Origin: an uncultured Candidatus Hydrogenedens sp.
GTDB lineage: Bacteria; Myxococcota; UBA4151
Direction of reading: 5' to 3'
Assembly: GCA_902574205.1 (NCBI GenBank)
Contig: CACGMS010000012.1
Span: 1 to 36,954, forward strand
Length of the DNA: 36,954 bases
Below the pieces are notes generated by a model. It saw nothing but the letters and a program-made list of their open reading frames with translations. It was not told the origin of the DNA and searched no databases. Position 1 is the first letter of the stretch. Every line of letters begins with the position of its first letter. This document shows positions 7,757 through 17,240 of the stretch, piece after piece. The position numbers were made by a program, and so were the translations under genes.

Positions 7757-8731
7757 TTAGGCGTTGGTTGTGTGAGCCATCGCGATGGCGAGCTTACCCA
7801 CGACTCGATGCGTTCGGTTGTGCGCCAAGGCGCTTGCGATGTCATCGAGTGGATAAACGGTATCGATAACCGCCCTGATGGCTTCGTCTTCGATCTGACC
7901 GCGAAGAGCGGCGAGGTCGTTTGCATCGGGTGCTACAAAGACTGCGTGACTCGACTGTTTACGGAGTGGATTGAGCAGCGCACTGAGACTAGTACTGAGT
8001 AGCTTGACGATATTGATGTAGGTGCCATTTGGTTTGATTTGATGCCGAACGGTGCGCAGGTTGCGGTGACCGACGACGTCAAACCAGACATCAAATTGAT
8101 CAGAGCAGGCGATGAGATCACGACGTTGATAGTCGATAACGTCGTCGCAGCCGAGCTCGTAAGCAAGGTTTTGGTTGGCGCCGCTGCAGACGCCGGTCAC
8201 GTGAGCGCCAAGGGCTTTGGCCAGTTGAATGGCGATACTGCCGACGCCACCCGAGCAGCCGTTGATCAACACACTCTGGCCCGCTTGAAGCTGAGCCCGG
8301 TGCACAAGGCTTTGGTAGGCGGTGAGTCCCACGAGCGGTAAGGTGCCCGCCTCGGTATAGCTCAAGTTAGCAGGCATATAATCGACGAGATGGCTGGCGC
8401 AGCGAGTGACCTGGGCATGCGCTCCTGGTGTGGAGTTGAGCTTTCGAATCTCGGTGAGCCCCCAGACTTTGTCACCGACTTTGAAGCGATCATTTTCATC
8501 GGCTTCAAGAACGATCCCTGCAAAGTCACCACCTAGAATTTGAGGAGGTTTGCGACCAAAGATCACGCGCAAATCACCACGTAAAATCTTCCAATCGACC
8601 GGATTGATCGAGCTGGCATGGACTTGAATCAGTAATTCGCCCGCTTGGCGGTCGGGAATGTTGGTTTCGCCGACGGTGAGGGCGCTTGCGTCGCCATAGT
8701 GCGAGCACAGCGCAGCGTTCATGGTGGTCAA
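7757..8731 (-). CDS. Zinc-independent MDR-family NAD(P)-dependent alcohol dehydrogenase / quinone oxidoreductase-like
   Basis: HASSINPVDWKILRGD, GGDFAGIV, GDKVWG, AGTLPLVGLTAYQSLVHRAQLQAGQSVLINGCSGGVGSIAIQLAKALGAHVTGVCS are typical QOR/MDR motifs. ATGA overlap with the upstream CDS. Confidence 0.9.
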   Translation of the reverse strand: MTTMNAALCSHYGDASALTVGETNIPDRQAGELLIQVHASSINPVDWKILRGDLRVIFGRKPPQILGGDFAGIVLEADENDRFKVGDKVWGLTEIRKLNSTPGAHAQVTRCASHLVDYMPANLSYTEAGTLPLVGLTAYQSLVHRAQLQAGQSVLINGCSGGVGSIAIQLAKALGAHVTGVCSGANQNLAYELGCDDVIDYQRRDLIACSDQFDVWFDVVGHRNLRTVRHQIKPNGTYINIVKLLSTSLSALLNPLRKQSSHAVFVAPDANDLAALRGQIEDEAIRAVIDTVYPLDDIASALAHNRTHRVVGKLAIAMAHTTNA

Positions 8732-9501
8732 GTGGTCCTCGCTGATTCTTGGCGCAGTCTGATGGGAATCATGACTAAGGTCATGCTCGCCCAGACCGCT
8801 AGGCTAAAGTAGAGTGATTGCCAGACCATGGGGTAACGCCAGTCGCTCCAGGCGCCGGTAATGATCATGTTTTGGATGTCTCGAAACCCCTCACTTAGAG
8901 TCAGGTAGGTTGCACCGGCTTGTTCTTTAGCCTGCCAGAGTCGGTAGTAGTTGGGCACATCGATCAGCGTCATAAAGAGCAGATAAGCGATGCATCCTAA
9001 CACTCCATAGCGAATCCATCGCTGAAGCAGAGCTGTGCCTTCGTTGCGGCAAAGCCACAGTCCGAATCCGAACAGCAGGGCGCTTAGGGTCCATAAGCTC
9101 TCTTCCACTGTTTGACCGAGGTAATTGGTGGTGAGCACACCATACCAGGCACAGCATTGGGCGAGTGTGATCAGCGGAAGAATGGGTAGAGCACACCGTT
9201 TGAGTGCAGCTCGATCAGTGGTTTGGGCGAGATGTACCAAGAGGACGACCCATTGAGCGACAAAGGCGAGTTCAGCGATGGTGGCGATCGTTCGACCAAC
9301 CAAGACCGTGGATATCCATGAATCAAACATGGCAAAGCGGGCGACGTCACTGCGCAAAACAAAGCAGCGGGAGGCGCAGCCTAGAGTATAGGTAGCACAG
9401 AGCATTAACTGTAGTTGTTCTAGGCGGCTGGGTGCTTGTCGATTGACCCAGCGATAAAGGCCGATCAATAATCCAATGTTTAGAGCACCAAGAACGCACA
9501 T
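8728..9501 (-). CDS. Polytopic membrane protein of unknown function
   Basis: 257 aa with multiple hydrophobic segments (e.g. LGALNIGLLIGLYRWV, IAELAFVAQWVVLLVHLA, YGVLGCIAYLLFMTLI). Overlaps the downstream gene by ATGA. Confidence 0.75.
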   Translation of the reverse strand: MCVLGALNIGLLIGLYRWVNRQAPSRLEQLQLMLCATYTLGCASRCFVLRSDVARFAMFDSWISTVLVGRTIATIAELAFVAQWVVLLVHLAQTTDRAALKRCALPILPLITLAQCCAWYGVLTTNYLGQTVEESLWTLSALLFGFGLWLCRNEGTALLQRWIRYGVLGCIAYLLFMTLIDVPNYYRLWQAKEQAGATYLTLSEGFRDIQNMIITGAWSDWRYPMVWQSLYFSLAVWASMTLVMIPIRLRQESARTT

Positions 9502-9649
9502 GGCGATCCACCAGTTGTAGACTGCAGGTGCAAAGTTGGTAGCCAGAATCGATCTCCTGCCTCTTTATGCAGACCCTTGGCTGGCATGTCTTGCATTATC
9601 GATAAGACTCGACGAGTCTACTCAGCGAAACAGAGAGAAAGAGTTGTTC

Positions 9650-12600
9650 GTGCGTTTTCTTTTCGGCGGTGTTCTCTTCATGGGTTTAGTTTTCGGCTGT
9701 AATGGCGCTGGGAACTTACCCGAGTTACCGGTGCCGAGTTCTGCTGATTTGGTACCAGATCGGTTGCAGATTAGGGTCTCAGACCCGGACTTATTGTTTG
9801 ATGAAGCTTGGCAAGTACCCAACCAAACGCAGTGGGTTGAGCTTGAGGTTTTGGTTTGGGGTTCATCGAGTGAGCAAGCTCAAACTGAACTTGCCGGTGA
9901 GACCGTAAACTTTACCTTCGCAAACGCCCGCGAGGCGAACACTCGAGCATTGGGTTTAGACCAAGGGAGTTCGTGTATTACCGATGAGCTTGGACGGTGC
10001 CGCTTGGCTGTGCGTTTGGGTACAGAACCGGGTGACTGGGTGATTCGAGCCACGGCTTTACGTAACCCTGAAGCCTTTGCTGATCAGCATCTTGTGGTGG
10101 GTCTGGGCGATCGCCGTCGCGTGATCATTGAGGCGCCGGGACTGCCTGCTCGGAACTGGAATGGAACGTTGCCCGATCCTTGGGTGCGCGACGAGTTAAT
10201 TTTAGCCCAAAGTCAGTCCGAGGGCGGTGCCTTTGTGATTACGGTTTTCGATCAATACGATAACCCGGTGCCAAATAGTCGAATCATCCTGTCCGTACAG
10301 AGTTTAGCAGTATCCTCTCGTGCGGAAAGTGACGCCGGAACCGTTAGGGATGCAACTGCTGGGGTGTCCGATGCCGCACAGGTAACTACTGATGCCTTAG
10401 AACGACGACCTGATGCGCTGGCTAACGATTCGGGCTCGCTGGATGATGCGGGGTTTAGCGATACTGGCGTTGTCGATGGGGCGGGTAGTTCAAATCCCTT
10501 GGGTTGCTCCCTTGCTGCGTGTTTAGGTGCCGACGCTGTTGAGCGAGTCGAGGGTATAACCGACGAGGAGGGGCGCTTTGTGACCCAGTTGGTTCCGGGC
10601 GCTTCATCGGGGCGATTTACTCTGGCCGTTGGTATCGAAGAAATCGGTGAGGACCCCTATGTTTTCCCGGAGGTGGTTCTGAGTGGGAAAACCTATCAGC
10701 GATTAGCCACACAGATTATTTTTGATGGTCAAGCGGTCTGCTTTCCTGCCGATACGGTGCGCGGCGCTCAGGTTCGCTTGGTCGATGCAACAGGCGCAGG
10801 TGTCGCTAATGCGTCGTTACAAATAATTGCCGAAGGTTTGTTTGGCGCAAGCGCACCGTCAACCGATCGTGACGGTTTTTCGCAGATTACGGCGCGCTGT
10901 CCATCGCAGCCGCCTGGCGTCAACGAGGTTTTGTTGTTGCGCGCAATCGATGTTGATCAACCTCAAATTCAAATCGATATCCCTGTTGCCTTTGAAACCG
11001 CTGCCCCCGACCAACTCGACTATGTACCCATACGCTTTGATTCCAATTCGATCATTGCAGGCAGTGTCTCACGGTTGAGGTTTCGAGTCACCGACCGCAA
11101 TGGCTTTCCGGTGCCTGAGGCGAGTGTGACCGCTCAGCCACTCAGTGAAGCAGACCTTGGGCGACTCACCTTTCAAAGGGGTGAAGATTTTATCTCGACC
11201 CAAACTCTTCAAACTAACGCCTCAGGAGAGGTGATCTTTGAAGTGCGTCCCATCGGTGCGCGAACGCAGCCTGAATACCCGCTGCAATTAAAGGTTTTTG
11301 CGGCTCTTGACCCCATTGTGCGCACGCTCGTCCCAATTCATGTGCTTGGCGGTACACCGCAACGGGTTCGAGTGGTGCGTGGGCAGAATATGCAATTGTT
11401 GACCGGTCAAGGCGGCGCTACGGTCACGGTGCGCGTCGATGACGGGCAGGACAACCCGATTTCAAATGTACTGATCAGTGTCGGGGAAACAGCCGATTTA
11501 CTGATGGCTCCAATGACCGGTCGAACCGATCAGTTCGGTGAATTTGATATCGGAATTTTGAGCGTCTTAGGACTTGATGATGAGCGCACGATTCGTGTGC
11601 CTATTCAGGCGAGCTGGCAAGACAGTGAAGGTGTTCCTTGGACCCAATCCACTGAACTGGTCGCAGGTATTGGTATTGGCGATGGTCGAAGGATTTTGCT
11701 GAGTCAGGGTGGTCAAGCGCTTGCACTCTGCGCAGGTGATCCGTGTCTGCATCTCGATGCAGGCGCACTGCTGGTTGACCCTGTTCAACTGCAAGTGGTC
11801 AACGCCAATGGCGGCGCTTTGCGCAACCGATCCATTGAGATCAATTTGATCGATGATCAACCGCAAGGCTGTGGCAGCAGGCCGAATCAAGGTGAGAACT
11901 TGGGAACGACCGGTGAGTCAGCGGCTTTGTTTTTAGGCGGTGATGTCGGTGCGCAGTGGCGTGCTGGAGATCAAGCTCGCACCTGTCTTTGGGAGGTTCG
12001 AAGCGGCGCCGTGAGCCAACGCCTGCGTTTGGTACAAGGATCCGCTTTACCGAGTCTTGGGACCTTTCAGTTAATCGATGCTGAAGGGCAGTTGACCGGT
12101 GCGGCGAGTGCGCAGTTAGCGCTGGCTTCACGTCCTTTGCATTACGTTCACCCCCAAGTGTTTGATGCGAGTAATTCACACCATGTTGAGTTGCGGGTTC
12201 GTGATCGATTTGGCAACCCGGCGGGGCTTGAGTTGCTCGGAGCTAATCCCGACAATTGCATCGCCGATCGCAATCAGTTTGTTCTCGATGCACAAGGGGT
12301 GACTCGGCTTCGAATAGCCGGCGGCGCTGATCCCCGTATTCCTTGTCGAATGTCCGTATTTTCACCGCGCAGTTGGCAAGGTGATCCCCCCTTAGCCACG
12401 TTTGATGTGGGCGGTGGTGTCATCGATGTCCGTGATTTTGTGTTTGAGCCCGTTGGCCTACAAAGCCGAGTGGTGCGCTTTCCGACCGTTGGTGATTGGA
12501 CCGGAGTGGAAGTGGGGCATTTACGCGGGGGGTTAGCACAAGGCGTAGTTTTACCTCTTGAGGCGAGCGATGAAGAGGGATTCTGCGCCGAGCGGGATCG

Positions 12601-15049
12601 CTGTACGGTTGTTGAACTGCTGTATTTAGGGACCTATGAATCGCTTTTACCGAGTCCGCGCGTCCTGTGCGGCGAAGAGGCACAGTGTCCAAGCCTTTTG
12701 ATCAAGCGCACACGAGCCAGTTATATCGTTGAGCTTCCGCGTGAGCATTTGCGCACGCCCGGTCGCTTTGGTTTAAGGTTGTTCACGCCTGGTCAACCAG
12801 CGATTACCAGCGCTATTTTACCGATTTGGGCGCGGCCTATTCCGCGAGGAATCGAGCGGCGCGTAGCGATCAATGCACCGCAAAACCATCAGGATCCGAT
12901 GGCGGTTGACGTGCTCACACAGCGCTTTGACGATGACCGGGTACGCACCGATGCCTGTGGTTATAGTTTTTATAATGATCCCAACGACCCGGAGCGGCAT
13001 CTGCATCAATATCGAGCGTGGGTGGCGAGTTGGACAACAGGAGCGCCTCAAACGAGTCGTCGAACCGTTTTTCCGCAAAGCATCGATGCGCTAACGATTG
13101 GAATTAAGGGTTATACCAGCCGGGTTTGGCATTGGGAAACGTCGTTATGCCATGCTGACGATCTCAACGGCGATGGGGTTCAGGATTTGATGCTGCTTGG
13201 ATCGCCACGCGGCGATCAGCACGGGCAAAATTGCCTTCATGCCGTCTTTGGTGACGCAAACGGCGGGTTCATCTCGAATACCCAAGAGATTAACAGGTAT
13301 TGCGGGACCATGCCGGGGTGCCGCTTGCGGCAAATAGGCGAGGGTCAAACCGCGTTAGCCGTGCTTGATTTTTGTGATCCAAACCTGCCGCGCTCAAGGC
13401 GAGCCTACAGCGTGGATATGGATGGAGACCCACTCGACAACAGCCGTTATATGGAAGTCAGTTACAGTGCGACGCCAGAACCGCAATATTACGGTTACCG
13501 ACCTTCGGGTTCAACCTGGTCGCTCCGCCGGTTTGGTAATTTGAGCCAAGGCGGTCGGTTGGTGGTTTTAGGTAACCGAGGTCGCGCCGGACTCATGCAC
13601 GCCTACCCGGATTGGCAGCGGCATAATCTCGATGGTTTAGCCTGGGATGAGGTGGTTGAGTTCAGGCTCGGCAATTGCGGAGATGATATTGCACAGACTC
13701 AATGCAGCTCGATTGTTCGAGGTGGCGCTGAACTGTATTCAGCGAACGGCTACAGCGGTGTGATTCGATTGCTCGCCAACAATCGGTATACGCAGCGGAC
13801 ATCGCAAGGTGGGATGAGTTTACATGATACCGCTACGGGTCAGCCTTTCGGTGCTTTACATGGATTTGAAGCTCGAGGTACAAGTTTGAGTCCATCGGTT
13901 GATTGGTGGTTGGAACCGCTCGGTTACAGGGGTATTTATCGCCGTCTTATGCGCTGGAGGGGGCCAGTTCAGGAGTATCCGTGGGCCGATTGCAATGCAC
14001 AAGAGACAGACGGTTGTCAGGAGGTGGGGTTGCTGTTTTCAACGCATTGGATCACGGATGAGGTGTATCTCACGCATGTAGACGACAGAGGCGATTACGT
14101 TGTTTTGCGGCATATTGATCAACCCACTCAAGCCTATTCCAACCGAGTCTATGCCGGTGCTGTCCATGGCTACGATATTCTGCAAAGCGCCGATCGATCG
14201 AAATTTCTCGTCAACACGCGCTCAGGGCTTGGGGTGGTTACTGTTCGTCTCGACGCGCCGCTTGAGCAGCGTCTTCAGTTCAACTTGCTACCGGAGCCGG
14301 CTCGCAACTGGCGGCAAGGAGGCCACTGCTCGTATAGCCAGGATGGTGCCCATTTAGCTTGCCGGCGCGCACAACCACCAGCTGTTCGAATATACACCTT
14401 TGGCGACCAAAGTCACCGCACAGTCGACGTGCCAGGACAGAGCCTAGGTGCAGACCGAAGTCTCACGTCCCTCGGTTTTTTGAATAACGGCATGTTGCTT
14501 GGAAACCTCGACGACACCGCATCTTTGCTTATTGACCCTGCTGATGGCTCCGTTCTTCGTCGATGGTTTAGCTCAACAAACGAGCGTTATCCGCTTCGAG
14601 AAGCTTGGGGTATACATGGCGGTGTACATCGGATGAGCCCGGTGACACGGGGTAGCCTTCCAGGCGGAGGGGTTTTGGTGAGCGGCAGGAGCAACCGCGT
14701 GATGCGTTTAGATTTGAGTGGACGTCAAGCTGACGAGTTGACGCGCACGACACTGCCTGGTGTCCACACGACCAGCGACGTCTTTGATGGCGGCGACCAT
14801 GAATCCATAGTGCTCAAGCAAGTCGATGAGATTATCGTTTGGACGCCACAGCGTGCGGTTCCACTGTGCGGTAATGGAATTCTTGATGACGGTGAGCGCT
14901 GCGATGACGGCAACCTGCGCCATGATGATGACTGCCCTATGGATTGTCGAAGTGTCTGCGGCGATGGGGTGCGCAGCGAGCTTGAAGCCTGCGATGACGG
15001 CAATCAAGTCGACGGTGACGGATGCAGTGCTCAGTGCGAGATGCCCTAG
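9650..15049 (+). CDS. Very large secreted lipoprotein: Ig-like (Big_1-type) repeats, FG-GAP/propeller-like region and two C-terminal DUF4215 Cys-rich repeats
   Basis: Long ORF listed from 9536. The likely start is GTG 9650 (VRFLFGGVLFMGLVFGCNGAG, signal plus Cys), preceded by AGAGAGAAAGAG. Ig-like motifs (VTVFDQYDNPVPNSRIILSV, FRVTDRNGFPVPEASVTAQPL), HADDLNGDGVQDLMLLG, C-terminus CGNGILDDGERCDDGN...CGDGVRSELEACDDGNQVDGDGCSAQC. Confidence 0.88.
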   Translation: MRFLFGGVLFMGLVFGCNGAGNLPELPVPSSADLVPDRLQIRVSDPDLLFDEAWQVPNQTQWVELEVLVWGSSSEQAQTELAGETVNFTFANAREANTRALGLDQGSSCITDELGRCRLAVRLGTEPGDWVIRATALRNPEAFADQHLVVGLGDRRRVIIEAPGLPARNWNGTLPDPWVRDELILAQSQSEGGAFVITVFDQYDNPVPNSRIILSVQSLAVSSRAESDAGTVRDATAGVSDAAQVTTDALERRPDALANDSGSLDDAGFSDTGVVDGAGSSNPLGCSLAACLGADAVERVEGITDEEGRFVTQLVPGASSGRFTLAVGIEEIGEDPYVFPEVVLSGKTYQRLATQIIFDGQAVCFPADTVRGAQVRLVDATGAGVANASLQIIAEGLFGASAPSTDRDGFSQITARCPSQPPGVNEVLLLRAIDVDQPQIQIDIPVAFETAAPDQLDYVPIRFDSNSIIAGSVSRLRFRVTDRNGFPVPEASVTAQPLSEADLGRLTFQRGEDFISTQTLQTNASGEVIFEVRPIGARTQPEYPLQLKVFAALDPIVRTLVPIHVLGGTPQRVRVVRGQNMQLLTGQGGATVTVRVDDGQDNPISNVLISVGETADLLMAPMTGRTDQFGEFDIGILSVLGLDDERTIRVPIQASWQDSEGVPWTQSTELVAGIGIGDGRRILLSQGGQALALCAGDPCLHLDAGALLVDPVQLQVVNANGGALRNRSIEINLIDDQPQGCGSRPNQGENLGTTGESAALFLGGDVGAQWRAGDQARTCLWEVRSGAVSQRLRLVQGSALPSLGTFQLIDAEGQLTGAASAQLALASRPLHYVHPQVFDASNSHHVELRVRDRFGNPAGLELLGANPDNCIADRNQFVLDAQGVTRLRIAGGADPRIPCRMSVFSPRSWQGDPPLATFDVGGGVIDVRDFVFEPVGLQSRVVRFPTVGDWTGVEVGHLRGGLAQGVVLPLEASDEEGFCAERDRCTVVELLYLGTYESLLPSPRVLCGEEAQCPSLLIKRTRASYIVELPREHLRTPGRFGLRLFTPGQPAITSAILPIWARPIPRGIERRVAINAPQNHQDPMAVDVLTQRFDDDRVRTDACGYSFYNDPNDPERHLHQYRAWVASWTTGAPQTSRRTVFPQSIDALTIGIKGYTSRVWHWETSLCHADDLNGDGVQDLMLLGSPRGDQHGQNCLHAVFGDANGGFISNTQEINRYCGTMPGCRLRQIGEGQTALAVLDFCDPNLPRSRRAYSVDMDGDPLDNSRYMEVSYSATPEPQYYGYRPSGSTWSLRRFGNLSQGGRLVVLGNRGRAGLMHAYPDWQRHNLDGLAWDEVVEFRLGNCGDDIAQTQCSSIVRGGAELYSANGYSGVIRLLANNRYTQRTSQGGMSLHDTATGQPFGALHGFEARGTSLSPSVDWWLEPLGYRGIYRRLMRWRGPVQEYPWADCNAQETDGCQEVGLLFSTHWITDEVYLTHVDDRGDYVVLRHIDQPTQAYSNRVYAGAVHGYDILQSADRSKFLVNTRSGLGVVTVRLDAPLEQRLQFNLLPEPARNWRQGGHCSYSQDGAHLACRRAQPPAVRIYTFGDQSHRTVDVPGQSLGADRSLTSLGFLNNGMLLGNLDDTASLLIDPADGSVLRRWFSSTNERYPLREAWGIHGGVHRMSPVTRGSLPGGGVLVSGRSNRVMRLDLSGRQADELTRTTLPGVHTTSDVFDGGDHESIVLKQVDEIIVWTPQRAVPLCGNGILDDGERCDDGNLRHDDDCPMDCRSVCGDGVRSELEACDDGNQVDGDGCSAQCEMP

Positions 15050-16137
15050 GGCTCTTCAACAAAGCCTTTCCAGCGGGTCATGTACTCAATGAAGGCTTCG
15101 CCTAAGCCTTCTTGTACCAGCACCTGCCTTGAGACCGGTGTAGGTCTAGGCTCAAAATCGGGGTCTTTGATCACTTGGCGGGCAAAATCGTGATGGAGAA
15201 TTCCGGCGCGACCGACGGACGCGAAGTCGACGCCTTGATCGAGCACCCATTGCACGTCGCTAGCGGTCATGATTTTACCTGCTACGGTCAGTCGCACATC
15301 GCCGCGCACGAGCGCCGTAAAATCATCAAGCAAAAGACCTTCATCATGCTCAGATGCTCCCTCGGGTTTTTTGAAGACGTCCCAAAGTGAGATGTCGAGA
15401 AAATCGACGAGCGCATGATCGATGACATGCTGGCAAAGCGCCACACATTGTGATCGCTGGATTCCAAAGCGCTCGGGTGAGAGGCGCAGACCGATCAAGA
15501 AATCCGGTCCACAGCTTGAGCGCACCCCACGTAAGATTTCGATGATCAGGCGCCAGCGGTTCTGCAAAGAGCCGCCGTAGTCATCGTCTCGTCGGTTGTA
15601 TTGAGCGCTCAAGAATTGACATAAAATATAGCCATGAGCGCCATGGATCTCGACTCCGTCATAACCCGCTTGTTGTGCACGGACTGCGGCAGCAATGAAG
15701 TCGTCACGCAATTGCTCGACTTCACTCAAGCTGAGCCCTCGAGACTGAGTGTCTTGGTCGGGTGAGGGACAGACGGGTTGCTCAATAATTAGGTCTTTAG
15801 GTGAGCGCATCCCTGCGTGGTGCAGCTGAACGACCGCTAGACTGCCGTGGGCTTGAATCCCTTGGGCAAGGCGTCGATGCCCGTCGAGGTGTTGATCGCT
15901 AAAAATTCCAAGCTGACCCGAGAAGCCTTGACCGATTTTTTGCACATGACTGGCGCAGGTCATGGTCAGACCAAAGCCACCTTTTGCTCTCATGGTCAGC
16001 CAGCGGTACTCGTCCTCGCTGAGCCGTCCGTCAGGATGACTTTGACAGTTGGTCATCGGCGCCAACATCAAGCGATTAGGGAGCGTCAGACCACAAGGAA
16101 AGGTGAGCGGTTCTAAGGGCCGAGTGGAAGAGGTCAT
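15046..16137 (-). CDS. NADH:flavin oxidoreductase (Old Yellow Enzyme family)
   Basis: LTLPNRLMLAPMTNCQSHPDGRLSEDEYRWL, VVQLHHAGMRS, AGYDGVEIHGAHGYILCQFLSAQYNRRDDDYGGSLQNRWRLIIEIL, SVGRAGILHHDFA. Confidence 0.95.
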   Translation of the reverse strand: MTSSTRPLEPLTFPCGLTLPNRLMLAPMTNCQSHPDGRLSEDEYRWLTMRAKGGFGLTMTCASHVQKIGQGFSGQLGIFSDQHLDGHRRLAQGIQAHGSLAVVQLHHAGMRSPKDLIIEQPVCPSPDQDTQSRGLSLSEVEQLRDDFIAAAVRAQQAGYDGVEIHGAHGYILCQFLSAQYNRRDDDYGGSLQNRWRLIIEILRGVRSSCGPDFLIGLRLSPERFGIQRSQCVALCQHVIDHALVDFLDISLWDVFKKPEGASEHDEGLLLDDFTALVRGDVRLTVAGKIMTASDVQWVLDQGVDFASVGRAGILHHDFARQVIKDPDFEPRPTPVSRQVLVQEGLGEAFIEYMTRWKGFVEEP

Positions 16138-16271
16138 GATTTTTGTGTGCCTTTGATGATAGACTGGAGTTAATTCACAGCCGCCTTATCACTGGACAAA
16201 CTGTCGGACTAGGCGATGTTGTCAAGGAATGACGATGGCCATCAGGTGTTGGTGTTCATGGGAGGTGCGCG

Positions 16272-17189
16272 ATGCGAGTGGTCTTTGTGTTGGTGCTGCT
16301 CGCAACCAGTAGTTGCTCGGGGCGCTTGGAAGCTGGCGAACAAAGTCGCGAGGGTTGGAACAAACTCTCAAGCGAAGCGCAACGAGTCGTTGAACACGGC
16401 GGAACCGAGCGTGCTTTTACGGGCAAGTTTTTGAACCATAAAGAACAGGGGACCTACACGTGTGCTCGTTGCAGCGCGCCGCTTTTTCCATCGGGTGCGA
16501 AGTTTAAATCAGGAACGGGTTGGCCGAGTTTTGATCAGGCTTTAACTGGCGCAATCAAAGAAGTGCCGGATGGGATGCGGGTCGAGATTCGCTGCGCTCG
16601 CTGTGACGGTCATTTGGGTCACGTCTTTCGCGGCGAAGGGATGACGACAAAGAATACCAGGCACTGTGTCAATTCAGTGGCGTTGGGCTTTAGTGAGACA
16701 CCGACTCAAGAAGCCTTTTTTGCGGGTGGATGCTTTTGGGGCGTTGAGCATTTGCTCGAGTCGATGCCCGGTGTGCTTAGTGTTCAATCGGGTTACATGG
16801 GCGGTAAGGTTGATAAACCTACCTACAAGCAGGTCATACGGGGAACGACCGGTCATGCAGAGACGGTGAAGGTGGTCTTTGATCCCACGAAAACAAACTA
16901 CGAAATTTTAGCACGTCAGTTCTTTGAGATTCATGATCCAACGCAGGTGAATCGCCAGGGTCCAGACATTGGCCCGCAGTACCGATCAGCCATTTTTGTG
17001 ACCGATTCGCAGCAGGAGCAAACCGTCCTTCAACTGATGAGCGAACTCAGAGGTCTTGGATACAAAGTCGCTACCCAAGTGGAGCCTGCCGAAGTGTTTT
17101 GGCCGGCTGAAAATTATCATCAGGATTATTACAAGCGAACAGGCAAAGCGCCCTACTGTCATAGCTACACAAAGCGCTTTAAAAAGTGA
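16272..17189 (+). CDS. msrBA: Exported bifunctional peptide methionine sulfoxide reductase, MsrB-MsrA fusion
   Basis: Signal MRVVFVLVLLATSSCSG; RBS GGAGGT 6 nt upstream. MsrB: CARCSAPLFPSGAKFKSGTGWPSFDQ, RCARCDGHLGHVF, RHCVNSVALGF. MsrA: AGGCFWGVEHLLESMPGVLSVQSGYMGG, TTGHAETVKVVFDP, QYRSAIF, YHQDYY. Confidence 0.95.
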   Translation: MRVVFVLVLLATSSCSGRLEAGEQSREGWNKLSSEAQRVVEHGGTERAFTGKFLNHKEQGTYTCARCSAPLFPSGAKFKSGTGWPSFDQALTGAIKEVPDGMRVEIRCARCDGHLGHVFRGEGMTTKNTRHCVNSVALGFSETPTQEAFFAGGCFWGVEHLLESMPGVLSVQSGYMGGKVDKPTYKQVIRGTTGHAETVKVVFDPTKTNYEILARQFFEIHDPTQVNRQGPDIGPQYRSAIFVTDSQQEQTVLQLMSELRGLGYKVATQVEPAEVFWPAENYHQDYYKRTGKAPYCHSYTKRFKK

Positions 17190-17240
17190 CCGTTGCGCAG
17201 GGACTTTGACCCTCGCTCGTTGGCGCGGCACAGTACGATC

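Noticed and set aside
7556-8002. 148-aa + ORF and 8039-8341 + ORF
   Set aside because: Antisense to the 5' end of the Cys-rich gene and to the MDR dehydrogenase; no independent support.
16216-16434. 72-aa + ORF upstream of and overlapping msrBA
   Set aside because: Different frame from the strongly supported Msr frame; no domain.
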